Assembly (NCBI GenBank): GCA_008711295.1
Contig: VUYV01000007.1
Coordinates: forward strand, 6,960,503 to 7,024,502
DNA length: 64,000 nucleotides
Direction of reading: 5' to 3'
DNA from: Anarhynchus alexandrinus
Taxonomy: Eukaryota > Chordata > Aves > Charadriiformes > Charadriidae
The notes beneath the pieces are model-generated. The model was not told where the DNA came from. It ran no database searches and worked only from the letters and a program-made list of their open reading frames with translations. This document shows, in pieces, positions 1-11,129 of the stretch; the first letter of the stretch is position 1; each line of letters starts with the position of its first letter. Position numbers and translations under genes: made by a program.

Positions 1-1025
1 CCCACCGCCCCCCACGTTGGCAGCCGCATCCGCCCTCCAGCACCCACCTCCCTCCTCGCTGCGTTTGCAGGGAGCCCGTGGGCACCCGCGGACCCGCCGG
101 GGCGCTGGGACACCAGCTGCAGCTCTGCCCCCGGATTGACGCGGGTATTCATCACTCCATTCCCCTTTTTTGTAGACAAAGGCTCCGGGGGTGGCTGTGT
201 CTGTCGCACACGATAAGTGGCCTATTTTCTTTCCCCGATCGCAACACGGCACGACTCCAGCAGTAGGCGGGCGCCGCCAGAGAGCCAAGCTCACATCTGC
301 CGGGGACAGTTCTCCAGCACCGGGAGGGAGGCAGAGAGGAGGAATCGGCGCTGAGCAGCGGGTGACACGCCGGCCTCCTCGGCGGCTACAAGGGGAAGCA
401 CCTCTTTTGTGGAAGTTACTAAAGTATTGGGCAATTTTTTGCTTCACGCCCTTGAGCAAAAAGCCGCCCAGGGGAGCGGGGCTGGGCACGAGGCACAGGG
501 GAAGGCGCTGACAGCTCCGGAAAGGAGCCGGGGTTTCGAAGACAGAAGGATGTGATGCAAAATCCCGCTGGAAGGAATGGGGGCAGAGGAAGAGGAGGGA
601 GAAACGAGATAAAAAGCTCTGATGAAAGCCCCGAAGCCCAGGTCTCGCGTGCAAACGCCACGGGGTCAGGCTGATGCCGCGGTGTGGGTTGAGCCCCATA
701 AAAGAGGGGCAGGTCCCCTGCTGCGGCTGGACGTGTCTGCGGCTGCCCACCAGGACCCCCAGAGCACGGCAAAACCACATGGAGGGGGACGAGGGCAACA
801 AGGCACTTCAACACCACAGAGTCACTTGCATAACGATAAATTAATTTGCATTGAAAGGACCCACAACAGTACAAAACCGTCCAAGCCCCAAAGGATACTC
901 ACCCTCCACAGTCTCACGGGCTAAGGGATTTGGTTCAGACTCACAAGACAAGGAAGGTGCCGGGTTCCCGGTGCTTATCTAGCCATGTCCTCCCATGCCC
1001 TCTCACAGCCCAGATCACCCTCCCA

Positions 1026-1073
1026 TGGCCACCCCGCACCGTGGCCACCCCGCACCGTGGTCACCCCGCACCA
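1026..1073. repeat. Short 16-bp tandem repeat
   Basis: Three near-identical copies of GGCCACCCCGCACCGT, the last copy altered. Local slippage-type expansion in GC-rich intergenic DNA. Confidence 0.8.
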
Positions 1074-3617
1074 TCTCCCCTGTGCCCAGCCCAGGAGCTG
1101 CCAGCAGCTCACCAAACCCTTCCAACCCAACACCCCAGCGTGAACATACAACGCAACAGCATGTTGCAACACCGCGTAGGGTTGTGACACGGCTGCTAAA
1201 AACCCTAAATAAGCCGCTCTTCCAGACTGGCCCCCTGCAAATCCTTCCTAATCCAATCTGCTTTATGGCATTAAGTTGGACCCTCCCATACCGAACGCCC
1301 CTATTTGCACAACGGTTGGGAAAATCCTCTCATTTCCTTATTCCCAGTTGAATCCCTGATGCAGACAGCACTGGAGCTTCCTTCTCCTCGCTTATGGAAG
1401 CATCTAAGGATAAGGATCCACCTGTGCTCCCAGCCTCACACCCCACTGGCGCATCCCATGCATGGCACACCACCAATCCTGGCACAGGAGAAACCATCTC
1501 CCCTGCACCGACGGTAACCCCGCCAAACGCAGCTGAACGCAGCCAGGCACTGCCAAACAGCTTCTCCTTTGCTGGGTGTATATGTGATTTAAAACATGGG
1601 GTTGTCTCTGTCTTAGCCAGACACAATGGAAGAGCTGGAGGGGACAAGCCCTGCTCTGACCTCCGGCTTGGCCCAGTAAATCACAGCTGGGATCTAGGTT
1701 ATGAAACAAGCCCCAAAACACAGCAATTTGGGGCATTATTCACGCCGAGCAGAAGATGCCAGAGCACACGCTCCCCACCGCAGCTCGGTTGGGGTGATGC
1801 TCTGCCCTACCCAGGGCCACCTCAGGGCTGCATCCCGCATCAGGGGGACACGACTGCACCGCCAGCTGCCACTGACCTCTCCTCTGAGCAAAGCGGAGCT
1901 TGCCACAGGCTGTCAAAGACACACACCTCCTCGATGCTAACTTCTTTAGGGAGGAAAAAGCCTCCCCGGGGTTCTCTCGGTTAGCAAACATCTGCCGCAG
2001 CACGTGCGCGAGAGGAGCTCGGCGAGGGAGGCGGGCGTCCGCCAGTTAGGACGAAGGTGTTATAATTACCCTCAGCCTCCCTGTAAGCTGCAGAGCGCCG
2101 AAAAGTTCTGCCATGGGAAAAGAAAGCAGCCCAACCTATTTATAACGCCTTCCCGGGGAGACGCAGATGGCCGGGCTGACACACGCTCCCCGCACCGGGA
2201 GCGGGGCTGCTCTCCCTGTGAACGCGCCCGCGCCCCCTTCGGCTCCATCAGACCCCAAATACCGCAACCGCCGGGGCCCCCGCGGGCGTTGCGCACACAC
2301 CATTGCGGGCGGCGTGGCGAGACGGCCCCGGGGAAGAGCTCCTGCTGCGCCTGCAATTTAAATAATTCCCCTCAGCGCCGCTCTTCGTCCTCTCCCTTCC
2401 CGGTAAACCAGCCCACAGGAGCACGGCAAACCACCCGGGGAGTGCCGGCAGCGGCGGAGCTGAGGGAAAGGAAGGTGGTTTTAATCCTTCCCGCCTGTGC
2501 GAGGCAGCCGGGATGGGCGAGGAGCAAACGCGGGGCTGCCGGGAGTGCAAAGGTTGCATCAGGGAGCCACGGCTCAGCTTTCGGCTCCGGCGGTGTCACG
2601 GGGCCAGGGCGGCGGCGAGGACCTCGCCAGCATCACGGGGCGGCTCCCAAAGCGGCAGAAAGGGGCCTCGGCGTGGCAGGATACGCCTCAGCCTGTGCAA
2701 ACCGCTGGGTTTCCCGGGGAAAGGTGGTGCGGACAACCCGGCACTGCAGTGCGACGCTGGGCACCCCGCAGTGTCCCCACCGGCCTCCCCAAAACATGCT
2801 GACACCCGCAGCGCTTGCCCAGCACAGCTCCCATGATTTATGTTCCCTCTCCATTTTCTGGCTCAGTTGCTAGAAAAGAGTGACAAGTCACAGTTATCAC
2901 CTCCAACCGTGCCGTCTTACCCAGGCAGAGCGTGGTCCTCCGTCACCGCCCCACACACAGTGAGAGAGGAGCCCGTGGCAGCCCCGTGGTCCTCAGGGTG
3001 TTCAGACACGAGCAGCTCAGGACGAGATGCTCAGGAGATGCTGGTGGCCACAGCACCAAAGGGAAGGTCACCGGCAAGAAGGTGCAGATGACTCAGGCCC
3101 AGCAACGCGGATGCTAAGGGCACGATGCGCTAGCAGGGGACCGAATGCCATTTTCCTGCATTTATTTCCAAATCCTGATGAAGATGTGGATTCCCGAGCA
3201 GGCCACCTCACCCATCCTCTCCTGCCTCAGTGTCACCTCCCCACAGACCTCCCTGCTCTCCTTATCTTCTTTCCTGAGGGCTGGCTGATTTAACTTTAAC
3301 ATCGCCAGCATCCTCTGCAAACCTCCATGTGCAGCCCAGCACATCAGGCATCACCACCAACCTTCCCCAACCCATGCACGGTGCCCAGCAGCGCGCGGGC
3401 AGTGACAGGGAGGACAAAAGACCCGTTGCATTTCCAGACAGGAAATCACTTCATCCCTCGGGAGCCCCATCCCTAATTATTTTGCATTAAGAGCTTCCAA
3501 ATTCATGAGCACGACAACCCAGAAGAGGAGAAAAGCAACTAAATTAACTCCAACCACGGAACGCAGCTTCGCCTGGTGGTCCTGCAGCCCTCCGTGACAC
3601 GGTATGCTCCTTCCAAC

Positions 3618-3665
3618 GGGATGGGATGGGATGGGATGGGATGGGATGGGATGGGATGGGATGGG
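3618..3665 (+). repeat. (ATGGG)n microsatellite, G-quadruplex-prone
   Basis: Nine perfect ATGGG units after an initial GGG give ten consecutive GGG runs with two-base loops on the plus strand. This is a textbook G-quadruplex pattern, similar in form to telomeric repeats. Confidence 0.97.
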
Positions 3666-5589
3666 AGCCAGCTGGTGCCAGTCACCCCCAGGTGACTATT
3701 TCTTAACGTGTACCGAATCTAAGCAAACAAAACTCACTTTGCACACACCCACCAAAGCTGCTTCCCCGGCAAAACCCGTCACGCTCTCTCGAAGGGCTTT
3801 GTGCAACAGAATTTCCTTTCCAGTTACAACAGCCAGCAGTGACTCTCGGCTCTCTGTTTGTGTAAAGCTCTATCACATGCCGGATAACAGCCCAACAAGG
3901 AATTTATAAATACAGTCTTTTGAGGCAGCAATTGTCACTCCAGCCATCTGTTAAAATGAAGAGAGCTCGGCGGCAGCAGCACGGCAGAGGTAAAAATACA
4001 GGGGAAAGCATCGCAGCGGTGCCGTGGATGAGCCTCCGAGGGGGAGCAGGGGCAATGCCGCGATTTGGGACCTCAGGGGAGTTGCCCTTGGACCACTGGC
4101 TGTTGATCCTAGGGCTCATCCTGCTCACAGTCTGACAAAATGCCCAATCTCCAAATGACATCAAATTTGCCACCTTTTGCCATTCCACGCCGCCTTCTTG
4201 CCATGTAAGGCGCAGGCCAGCACCCAGTAGACTCCAGCGGCTTTTCCAGGCAGGATCAGCCATGCTGCCCACCCTCCAGTAGCCCCGAGGGGCTGCTCCG
4301 GCCCCAGCACGCTCCCCAGGGAGCCCCACAGCACCAATTAGCTTTTTTACCTCCATCCCGTGGGCGCTGGCTCCCCGCGGCTGCTCCTTCCAGCGGGCGA
4401 GAAGCGTCTGGCAGGAGGCGATGCCCTGCGTGCCCCGGCGAGCTCGGTGCCGGCGCGGACACAGCCTGGCGTTACGGGGACAGTTTTGCAAGCGTTTACC
4501 GGTGCGCGATGATTAATTAAAGCTACGGCTGTCAAAATGAAAGATAAACAAGGCGAGCCGGTGACGCACCCGGGGCTTTTCCCTCTCCCCGGGTGCCGCC
4601 CCGCTGCCGATGCGCCCCGAGAGCCGGGATGGGAGCCCCGAAGGGACTGCCTGCCGAAATGCCACCCGGGGCAGGACTGGAAAGACCTGTTGCTGCTCAC
4701 GCTGCCGGAGCCATGAGGGCACGGGGCCGGGAGGAGAGGTGTGGCGGAGGCCAGCGGAGCCGGCGTCACCGCCTCCCGCGCCGTCACCGACCCCCCCTGC
4801 GTTTGGCAAAGGGTCGGGGCAAACGTTAGCAGCCGGCGACGGAGGCGGCTGGATGCATCCCGCAGCCCAGAGCGTCAGCCCAAACCCAAGCAACCCCCTG
4901 CGAGGCTGCGAAGGGAATACACCCATTTCATTCTGCGCTTGTGGAAGGCCGGGTCCGCAGGTCCCTGACTCGTGGCCAGGACCCCCAAATGCTCGAGGAG
5001 TAACCCCCCCCCATCCCAAACACAGAGTCGATGGGATGCCCCGAGGCAGCCGCTCCAGTGCCCCGGTCCCCATCTCCCACTGCTCCAACTGCGGCACAAA
5101 GCGCCTACAAACCAGTTCAGCCAGACGGGCTGGGGGGTGGGGGGAAGAAAAAAAGCAAAAAAAGGCGGCTTTATTTCTCCCTGACATTTAATAACCTTTA
5201 TTGTCCTCTGAGCGGCGGTTTCCCATCCCAAGGGCCAGCAGCACGGCTGATCTTCCTCCGGGCTGGAAATGCTTTAAAGCCCAGCAGCCGCCCCATCTCT
5301 CCGCCCTCCGCCAACAGCGAGAAACCCCAAAAGGTTCAAAAGGCACAAAACAGAAGGAAACGCCACAGGAAGCGGTAGCCCTGGATGCCGGGGTCGGGCC
5401 GGCTCCTCCGGAGCTGGCTGCAAACTCTGCATCCCTCCCACCTCCCGTGGCTCCCGGCTTTGCCCCACGGCATTTCCCGGGCTGCTCCGGTTATTTTTCA
5501 GCACTGAGCTCGTAGAAAAAGGTGCCGGGGCCGCAGCAGAGCATCCGACCCATCGGATGCCGTAGTTACGAGGCGAGGAGGAGAGCTGC

Positions 5590-5960
5590 TGACAACTCGC
5601 AGGAGGCAAAAGGAGAAATTAATGGTGCTGCAATTCCCACTGCCTCCGTCATTAGGAAAAGAAAACGCATTCGAGCATCCTCACTCGAATGCACAATGTA
5701 ATTTCTTTCAAGTTTTATACCATCCCGCTTCCCGGAGATGGGCTGGAGCTGGGAAAAGTCTGCGGTTTTATCAGCCGCGCTTCGGGGCAGATGCAAAGCA
5801 AAAGAGGGGATTTGCAAAGACTTGTATAAAGAGGGGGAAAAAATCATCTAAACCTGAGCAGTGTCGGTGCTGCAAGAGGCAATCGGCCACTAAACTGTTA
5901 CAGACATTATCACCCGGAGCTGCTTGCTAATAAAACAGCTAATTAGCTTAACGTTTAACT
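5590..5960. promoter_or_regulatory. Second candidate noncoding regulatory island
   Basis: AT-rich island with GAAATTAATGG, TCATTAGGAAAAG, TTTTATCAGC (GATA-like), AATAAAACAGCTAATTAGC and an inverted pair of TCGAATGC/GCATTCGA at about 5667-5694. No coding frame is supported. It sits in CpG-rich sequence. Confidence 0.25.
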
Positions 5961-7639
5961 TCAGTCTTTTATGGAGGGTGTCGGTGAGGTTTTCTCCCAC
6001 CCCCCAAACTCCGCACCGCCTTGTCATCGCCGTGCTCCCGCGCGAACCAGCTGGCACCGCCTCCCCCGAAAGCACGAGTTTAGGGGCAGCAGAAGGATGG
6101 GAGAATCCCAGTCTTATCTGGGATTTAATCCTCTCCTCGAGCCGCGGGCTTTTGCACGAGGAGGTTGGGATTTTCCCCAGCCCGGCTCGCGGCGTTTCCT
6201 CCTCGGGGCCTCTTGTTTGCGCAGGCGGCGGCGGTCACCGCCGACGTTTCCTCCTCCCGGTGCCACGAAAGGGCTGCGCTCGCCCCTCGAAGCGGCTCCG
6301 GGGGAGCAGCCTGGCTGGGCATCGCCACCCGCGACTCCCCAAACTCACAAACCAGCGCTAATTAAGGCATCGGATCTGCTCATCCCACCCCACACCCCCC
6401 CAAAAAAAAATCTGCAGAGCTCCCCCCGCGCCTTCTGCTTCTGGTTTTTAATCTGAGAGCACAGCCGGGCCGTCACCCGTAATTCAAGTCAGGTCTCTAG
6501 GTGCCGCCGGAATAGCAAAATAATAAAATACAGACCTGGTGGTCCCACGGCAGCAAAATCGCTGGGTTTTTTCTCCGGGGCTGGAACAAGGAAGAGATAA
6601 AACACGCTCGCTCCGGAGCACAGGCAAACAACAGCTTATCGCCCCACGTTAGCAGCCTCAAGGCTATCGCACGGCTTCAGGAAAAGTATTATTCCTCTCC
6701 GCTCGCGGTAAAAGTTTCTATTTTTGGCCCCTCCGTCACACCGAGCCGCTGCCTTCACCCGCACCGGGCTGGGAAACGGGCCAGCCCCGCAGCCCCCGGG
6801 GATCCCTGCAACGCCCGTTTCCTCCGTGGCTGCCAAAATCACCGGCAAACGGCTACACTTTCGGCGAAACGGCGGTAGTTTTTGTCAAAGGTGCAGATCC
6901 CTTGCAGTTCACCTCGGTTTGGGGTTGGGTTTTCTCTCCCCCCACACTCAAAATGGGTGATTTGTTGGAAGGTCTCCCCGGCGGAGACCAAACGCACCAG
7001 CCCGCAGCGGGCGCTGCACGGCATCGCCACCGGCGGCCCAAATTTGCAGAGGGAGTTAAATTGGGGTGGCTGGAATGCATCTGCCTGCAGATGCCGGCGG
7101 GCATCGGCCAGGGGAAGGCTGCAAGCCCCAGCGTGCTGCTGGGGAGGCTGTCCCAGGGGAGCGGGCACCAGTTTGGGGAGGTTTTGATGCTGGGGAGGGT
7201 CCAGCCAGGGCTACCAGAGGGTTCGGGGCCGGCACTGGTACCCCAGGGGAAGGCTCGCCTGGCTTGGGGGGGGAGATACCCAAAAGGCAGCTGCAAAGGG
7301 GCAGAGCCAGACTTCGTGTGCTGGACTTTGCAACGACGCTTTTTGGGGTTCAGGGTGGGAAATGGTGGATTCTCTGTCCTCGTGGGGACAGAAAAAGCCA
7401 CAGGTGATCTGACCCAGAGCTGGTGACAGCCCTGCGTGGTGGGCAAGGGACCGCCAGGTCCTTCTGCCAACACATCTATGATGCTCTCCTCCCAGCACCA
7501 CGTGTTCTTTGGCCAGAAAGAACAAATACGTTCATTTTTACCTTTTTGCTGGTTCCACTTCCCAGACCTCATCAGCTCGCCTTGGTCGCAGAGCTGCCAC
7601 CACGCCACCGCCATGCCCACATCCAAACACTAAATGCAT

Positions 7640-8240
7640 TGAAAAAAAGAACATTTTTGATAATTACGTTCTGTAGAACTGCGGGAGCTGTAATTGAGGG
7701 TGAAATTACGTCCAGGGCGCATTTCAGTACTGAAAATAGCATGATAAATTAGCTCAGCTTTTTCCTGGTTGACTCAGCTAATCCTTCAGACGCCGACAGA
7801 CAGATTTGATTGTATCATCTCTCCTTGGGCCCAGTAAATACCAAGGCCAAGTCGTGGCAGCTGCAGCAGATACATACGGAGCCGCTGCCTGCAATATATA
7901 ATCTGCCCTTATTTCTGAATGCGCCACAGCTCGGCAGCGGAGCTGAACAGAGGTCGCTCGCGCTCCTGTTTTGATTTATGAATATGGATTGTGTTGGTTA
8001 AGCCATTAGGAGCGGTGATGAAGCAATTCAGCGTACATCCTGAACCGCAGCTTGCCTCATTTGAAGCCCGCTCTGCAGAACGTTCCCCGTGTCTTCCCCC
8101 TGCAACGCCGTTCATGCGGAGAAGATTATATCAAGGCTTTGTCTGTAATGCCGTAATTCCACCTTGCCGCCCTGAGCCCTCTCCTACGCGAAACAACCCA
8201 GCCGCAGGCGAGGAAACGGTTGCAAAATGAGATTGCAGAG
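7640..8240. promoter_or_regulatory. Candidate conserved noncoding element or enhancer
   Basis: An AT-richer island inside GC-rich flanks, without a coding frame. It is dense in developmental factor-type motifs: GATAATTACG, TGTAATTGAG, TTGACTCAGC (AP-1/MAF-like), TGATTTATGAATATG and GGGCCCAGTAAATA (forkhead-like). By human synteny the flank toward position 1 faces the FOXL1/FOXC2/FOXF1 regulatory domain. The call is from base composition and motif density only. Confidence 0.3.
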
Positions 8241-10477
8241 GACTCGCGCCCGTGCCCAGCGGGAGAAGCTGATATCCCGCCCAAGCAGCTTTTAAAGAGA
8301 AGCGTTAAATCTGCTGAGACCCCAGCAGGGACCCCGCTCTGGCTGTCTGCGGTGCTGCCCCAACGCCTCCATCCACCCCCGGGGGAGTCAGGGATGCTCC
8401 CGGCTGGGGTAGTTGGGGTGGGGGTGACCCACCCCGCTCTGCTCACCGACCCCCCCCCCGGGGCTAAGCACTCGAGAAGAGAGTTACCATCGCGGCCACG
8501 GCTCGCTGAGCGGGCCGAGCATCGCTCCCCGCCGTAGCCCAAACCGGTTAGATCCCTCTTCCAAGGTCGTATTCCCCGTTCCCGGGTCAGCACGTCCCAG
8601 CCCCGTTCCACAGGGCTTTGTACCGGCACCGGGTAAGAAACAGGCTGTGCCCGGGAGGCCTCCCTGTGCAATTAGAGAAAACAAAGAGGGAGATGGGAAT
8701 TGTCCGTACAGCGCAGCGAGGGCCGGAGTACAGCCTCCGCCGCCTGGCTCCCAGCTGGCTGCTGGCTCCGAGACGTATTCCCCCCCCCCCNTTGTGTTGG
8801 AGAGGAGAAGGCTCCCCCCCGGCTGGTGATTGCCTCCAGCTGCCCTCGTGTCAGCCACCGCGCGGTAGAGGGCCAATTTGGCACCTTCTCCCTAACGAAC
8901 CAGCACGAGCCAAGATGTGGTCGTGGATGAAACAAATGGGTTATGGGCGCGGGAGCCTTTGGGAAGGGTCCCAGCGAGGGCAGGTTTCCCCTTTCCAGCA
9001 AGCAAGATGCTCAGAAAGGAGCAGGAATAATATCCCGGAGCTCTCCCTTCCAGAGTGGCAGAAAAATTAAATTTCCACATTTATTTATTCGAGCAACTCG
9101 CAGAACTCCTAAACGGAGTGGATCAGCTGCAGCCATCTAGCGCATCACTTGCCAGCCGTCCCCTCCTCGTTTGTTTTTAATTAGCAGCAACACGCAGGGG
9201 GGCTGAGCCAGGCAGCGCCAGCGCTGCTGATACAGTGACAGATAACGGAGGAGCTCACCTCCTCCAGCCGGGATTAGGGGACATCAGGCAGTTGGCTGCA
9301 AATCACCCCCTAATACGCCGGGAGCAAGGGTGGGATAAACGCACTGGAGCAGGTAACAAGGTCACTGCCAAAAGGACACTCGCTCTGTGTCTCAGGTATT
9401 ACGGTAACGAGGATTGAGGGACAGGGGGTCAAACGAGGCTCCGCGGGAAGAGAGGTGACTGCAGGAAGCAGGGTGAGCTGCAAGACCTGCCCCAGCCGGT
9501 GGCTAATTCGGGTTCCCAGAGGTGAGGCGAGGGATGAGAAGGTGAGAAAAAGCCGCAGGGAGAAGGCAGCCACGAGAAAACCACCCAGAAAAACACGGGG
9601 GAGAGAGGAAGGCTGAAAGGGGGAGAGGAAGGAGAGTGAATTTACATATAAATTTAAAGCAGTTACGTCCTCCCGGGCTCAGGGGAAGCACAAAATGGTC
9701 ACAGTGGCTAAGGTGGGTTTGGGTTGTCCCCTGGGTAGGAGTGACAGACCGCGAGAGCTGATGGGAACCGGTTCACCTGGGACTGGGTGGAGAAGGGTGG
9801 GTGGTGGGAGCAGGAAAGATGCTCCAGTTTGCACCTCTCCCAGTGTGACCCCAGAGCAGCCCACGAGCCCCGACGGGAGACCCAGCCCCAGCGGGAACAA
9901 CGCTGTCCCTCCAGCCTGGACCCGGCCTGCACCGGGGGGATGCCGGGGGCCACCAGCAGCCTGGAGTGACGGATGGTGAGGCAGAGCATGTAGTGACGGA
10001 GCAGGAAGCAGGTAAGGAAATGCGTCAGGTCAGCAAATGAGCTGCTTATTGAATAATTCAGAGGGAGCTGATGGCTGGTGGCCACCGACTCCCATTGCCC
10101 TCTCTGCCCTTCGCACGGGTGTTTCATTTCACCAGCGCTTCCTTACCCGGCTCAGCCCTTCCCACTCATTTTTGGTGGGAGAAAGCGCCGTCCCCACATC
10201 TCCCCGGGCCAGGTGTCCTCCAGGCATGGCTGCTGGCAAACCCACACGCCGGAGTCCCCAGGTCCCCCCTGCTAGCCCCCCACACACCGTGGCACTGCCA
10301 CAGGGAGGGGGCACATGGCTGCCCGTTAGCAGGCAGCTGCAGACACGGAGGGTGGTGGTAGAGTATCCTGGGGGTGCTGCCACCCAGTCCCCTGGGGTGC
10401 TCAGTCTGTGGGGTGCTTCGGTCCCATGGGTGCCCCTGAGTGTCCCCACCGACCTTATCCTGGGAGATGTCCCAGGG

Positions 10478-11097
10478 GTCTTGAGTCCCATAGGTGCTGG
10501 TCCCAAGAGTCTCAGGTTGCCAGGCCCACGAGCGTCCATTACCACGGGGGTGCTGGTCCCACGAGTGTCCATGATCCCATGAGTGCTGGTCCCACGTGTG
10601 TCCGTGCCTGTGCTCACAGGGGTACCAGTCCCACGAGTGTCTGTGCCCATGGGGGTGCTAGTCCCACGAGCATCCGTGGTCCCACAGGTGCCCGCGGGGG
10701 TGCCAGTTCCACGAGTGCCCTGGTCTGACAAGTGCCTGTGCCCACGGGGGTGCTGGTCCCACGAGCGTCCATGGTCCCACAGGTGCCCATGACTGCGGGG
10801 GTGCCCGTCCCACGAGATTGTCTGTGGTCCCATGAGTGCCTGTGCCCACGGGGGTGCCGATCCCACGAGCATCCGTGGTCCTACTGGTGCCCGTGACTGG
10901 GGAGGTGCCAGTCCCACGAGTGTCCATGATCCCACAGGTGCCCGTGCCCACAGGGGTGCCGGTCCAACAAGCGTCTGTGGTCCCACGAGTGCCTGTGACC
11001 GCGGGGGTGGCCGTCCCACGAGCATCCGTGGTCCCATATGTGCCTGTGCCCGCGGGGATGCCGGTCCCACGCGTGCCCCGGTCCCACGCGCGCCCGT
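10478..11097. repeat. 51-bp minisatellite
   Basis: About 12 imperfect copies of a 51-bp unit around CCCACGAGCATCCGTGGTCC then CACAGGTGCCCGTGCCCACG and GGGGTGCCGGT. The phrase CATCCGTGG recurs near 10671, 10870 and 11023, spaced by about 4 and exactly 3 units. Each unit is internally made of related GTCCCACGAG and GTCCCACAGG half-motifs. Because 51 is divisible by three, stop-free frames run through it on both strands (up to 365 codons on minus); these are artefacts. Confidence 0.93.
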
Positions 11098-11106
11098 GCC
11101 CGGTCT

Positions 11107-11129
11107 CTGGGCGCCCCCTGGCGGTGGCG
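11107..11129 (-). promoter_or_regulatory. Predicted CTCF-binding site
   Basis: The minus strand reads CCACCGCCAGGGGGCGCCC. This carries the CTCF core CCGCCAGGGGGCGC, which matches the vertebrate consensus (CCACCAGGGGGCGC) at nearly every position. It begins about 10 bp after the 51-bp minisatellite. Confidence 0.7.

Larger units (their letters stand above)
1..9300. other. GC-rich intergenic region, no gene identified
   Basis: High CpG content keeps many short frames open on both strands, but none has a recognisable domain, consistent splice sites or a protein-like composition. It contains the small repeats and two AT-rich islands listed separately, C-homopolymers at about 8450 and 8781, and an N at 8791. 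Confidence 0.6.

Noticed and set aside
2004..2873. 289-codon plus-strand frame in the left GC-rich region
   Set aside because: High CpG removes stops on all frames here. The product is Arg/Pro/Gly-rich with no recognisable domain.
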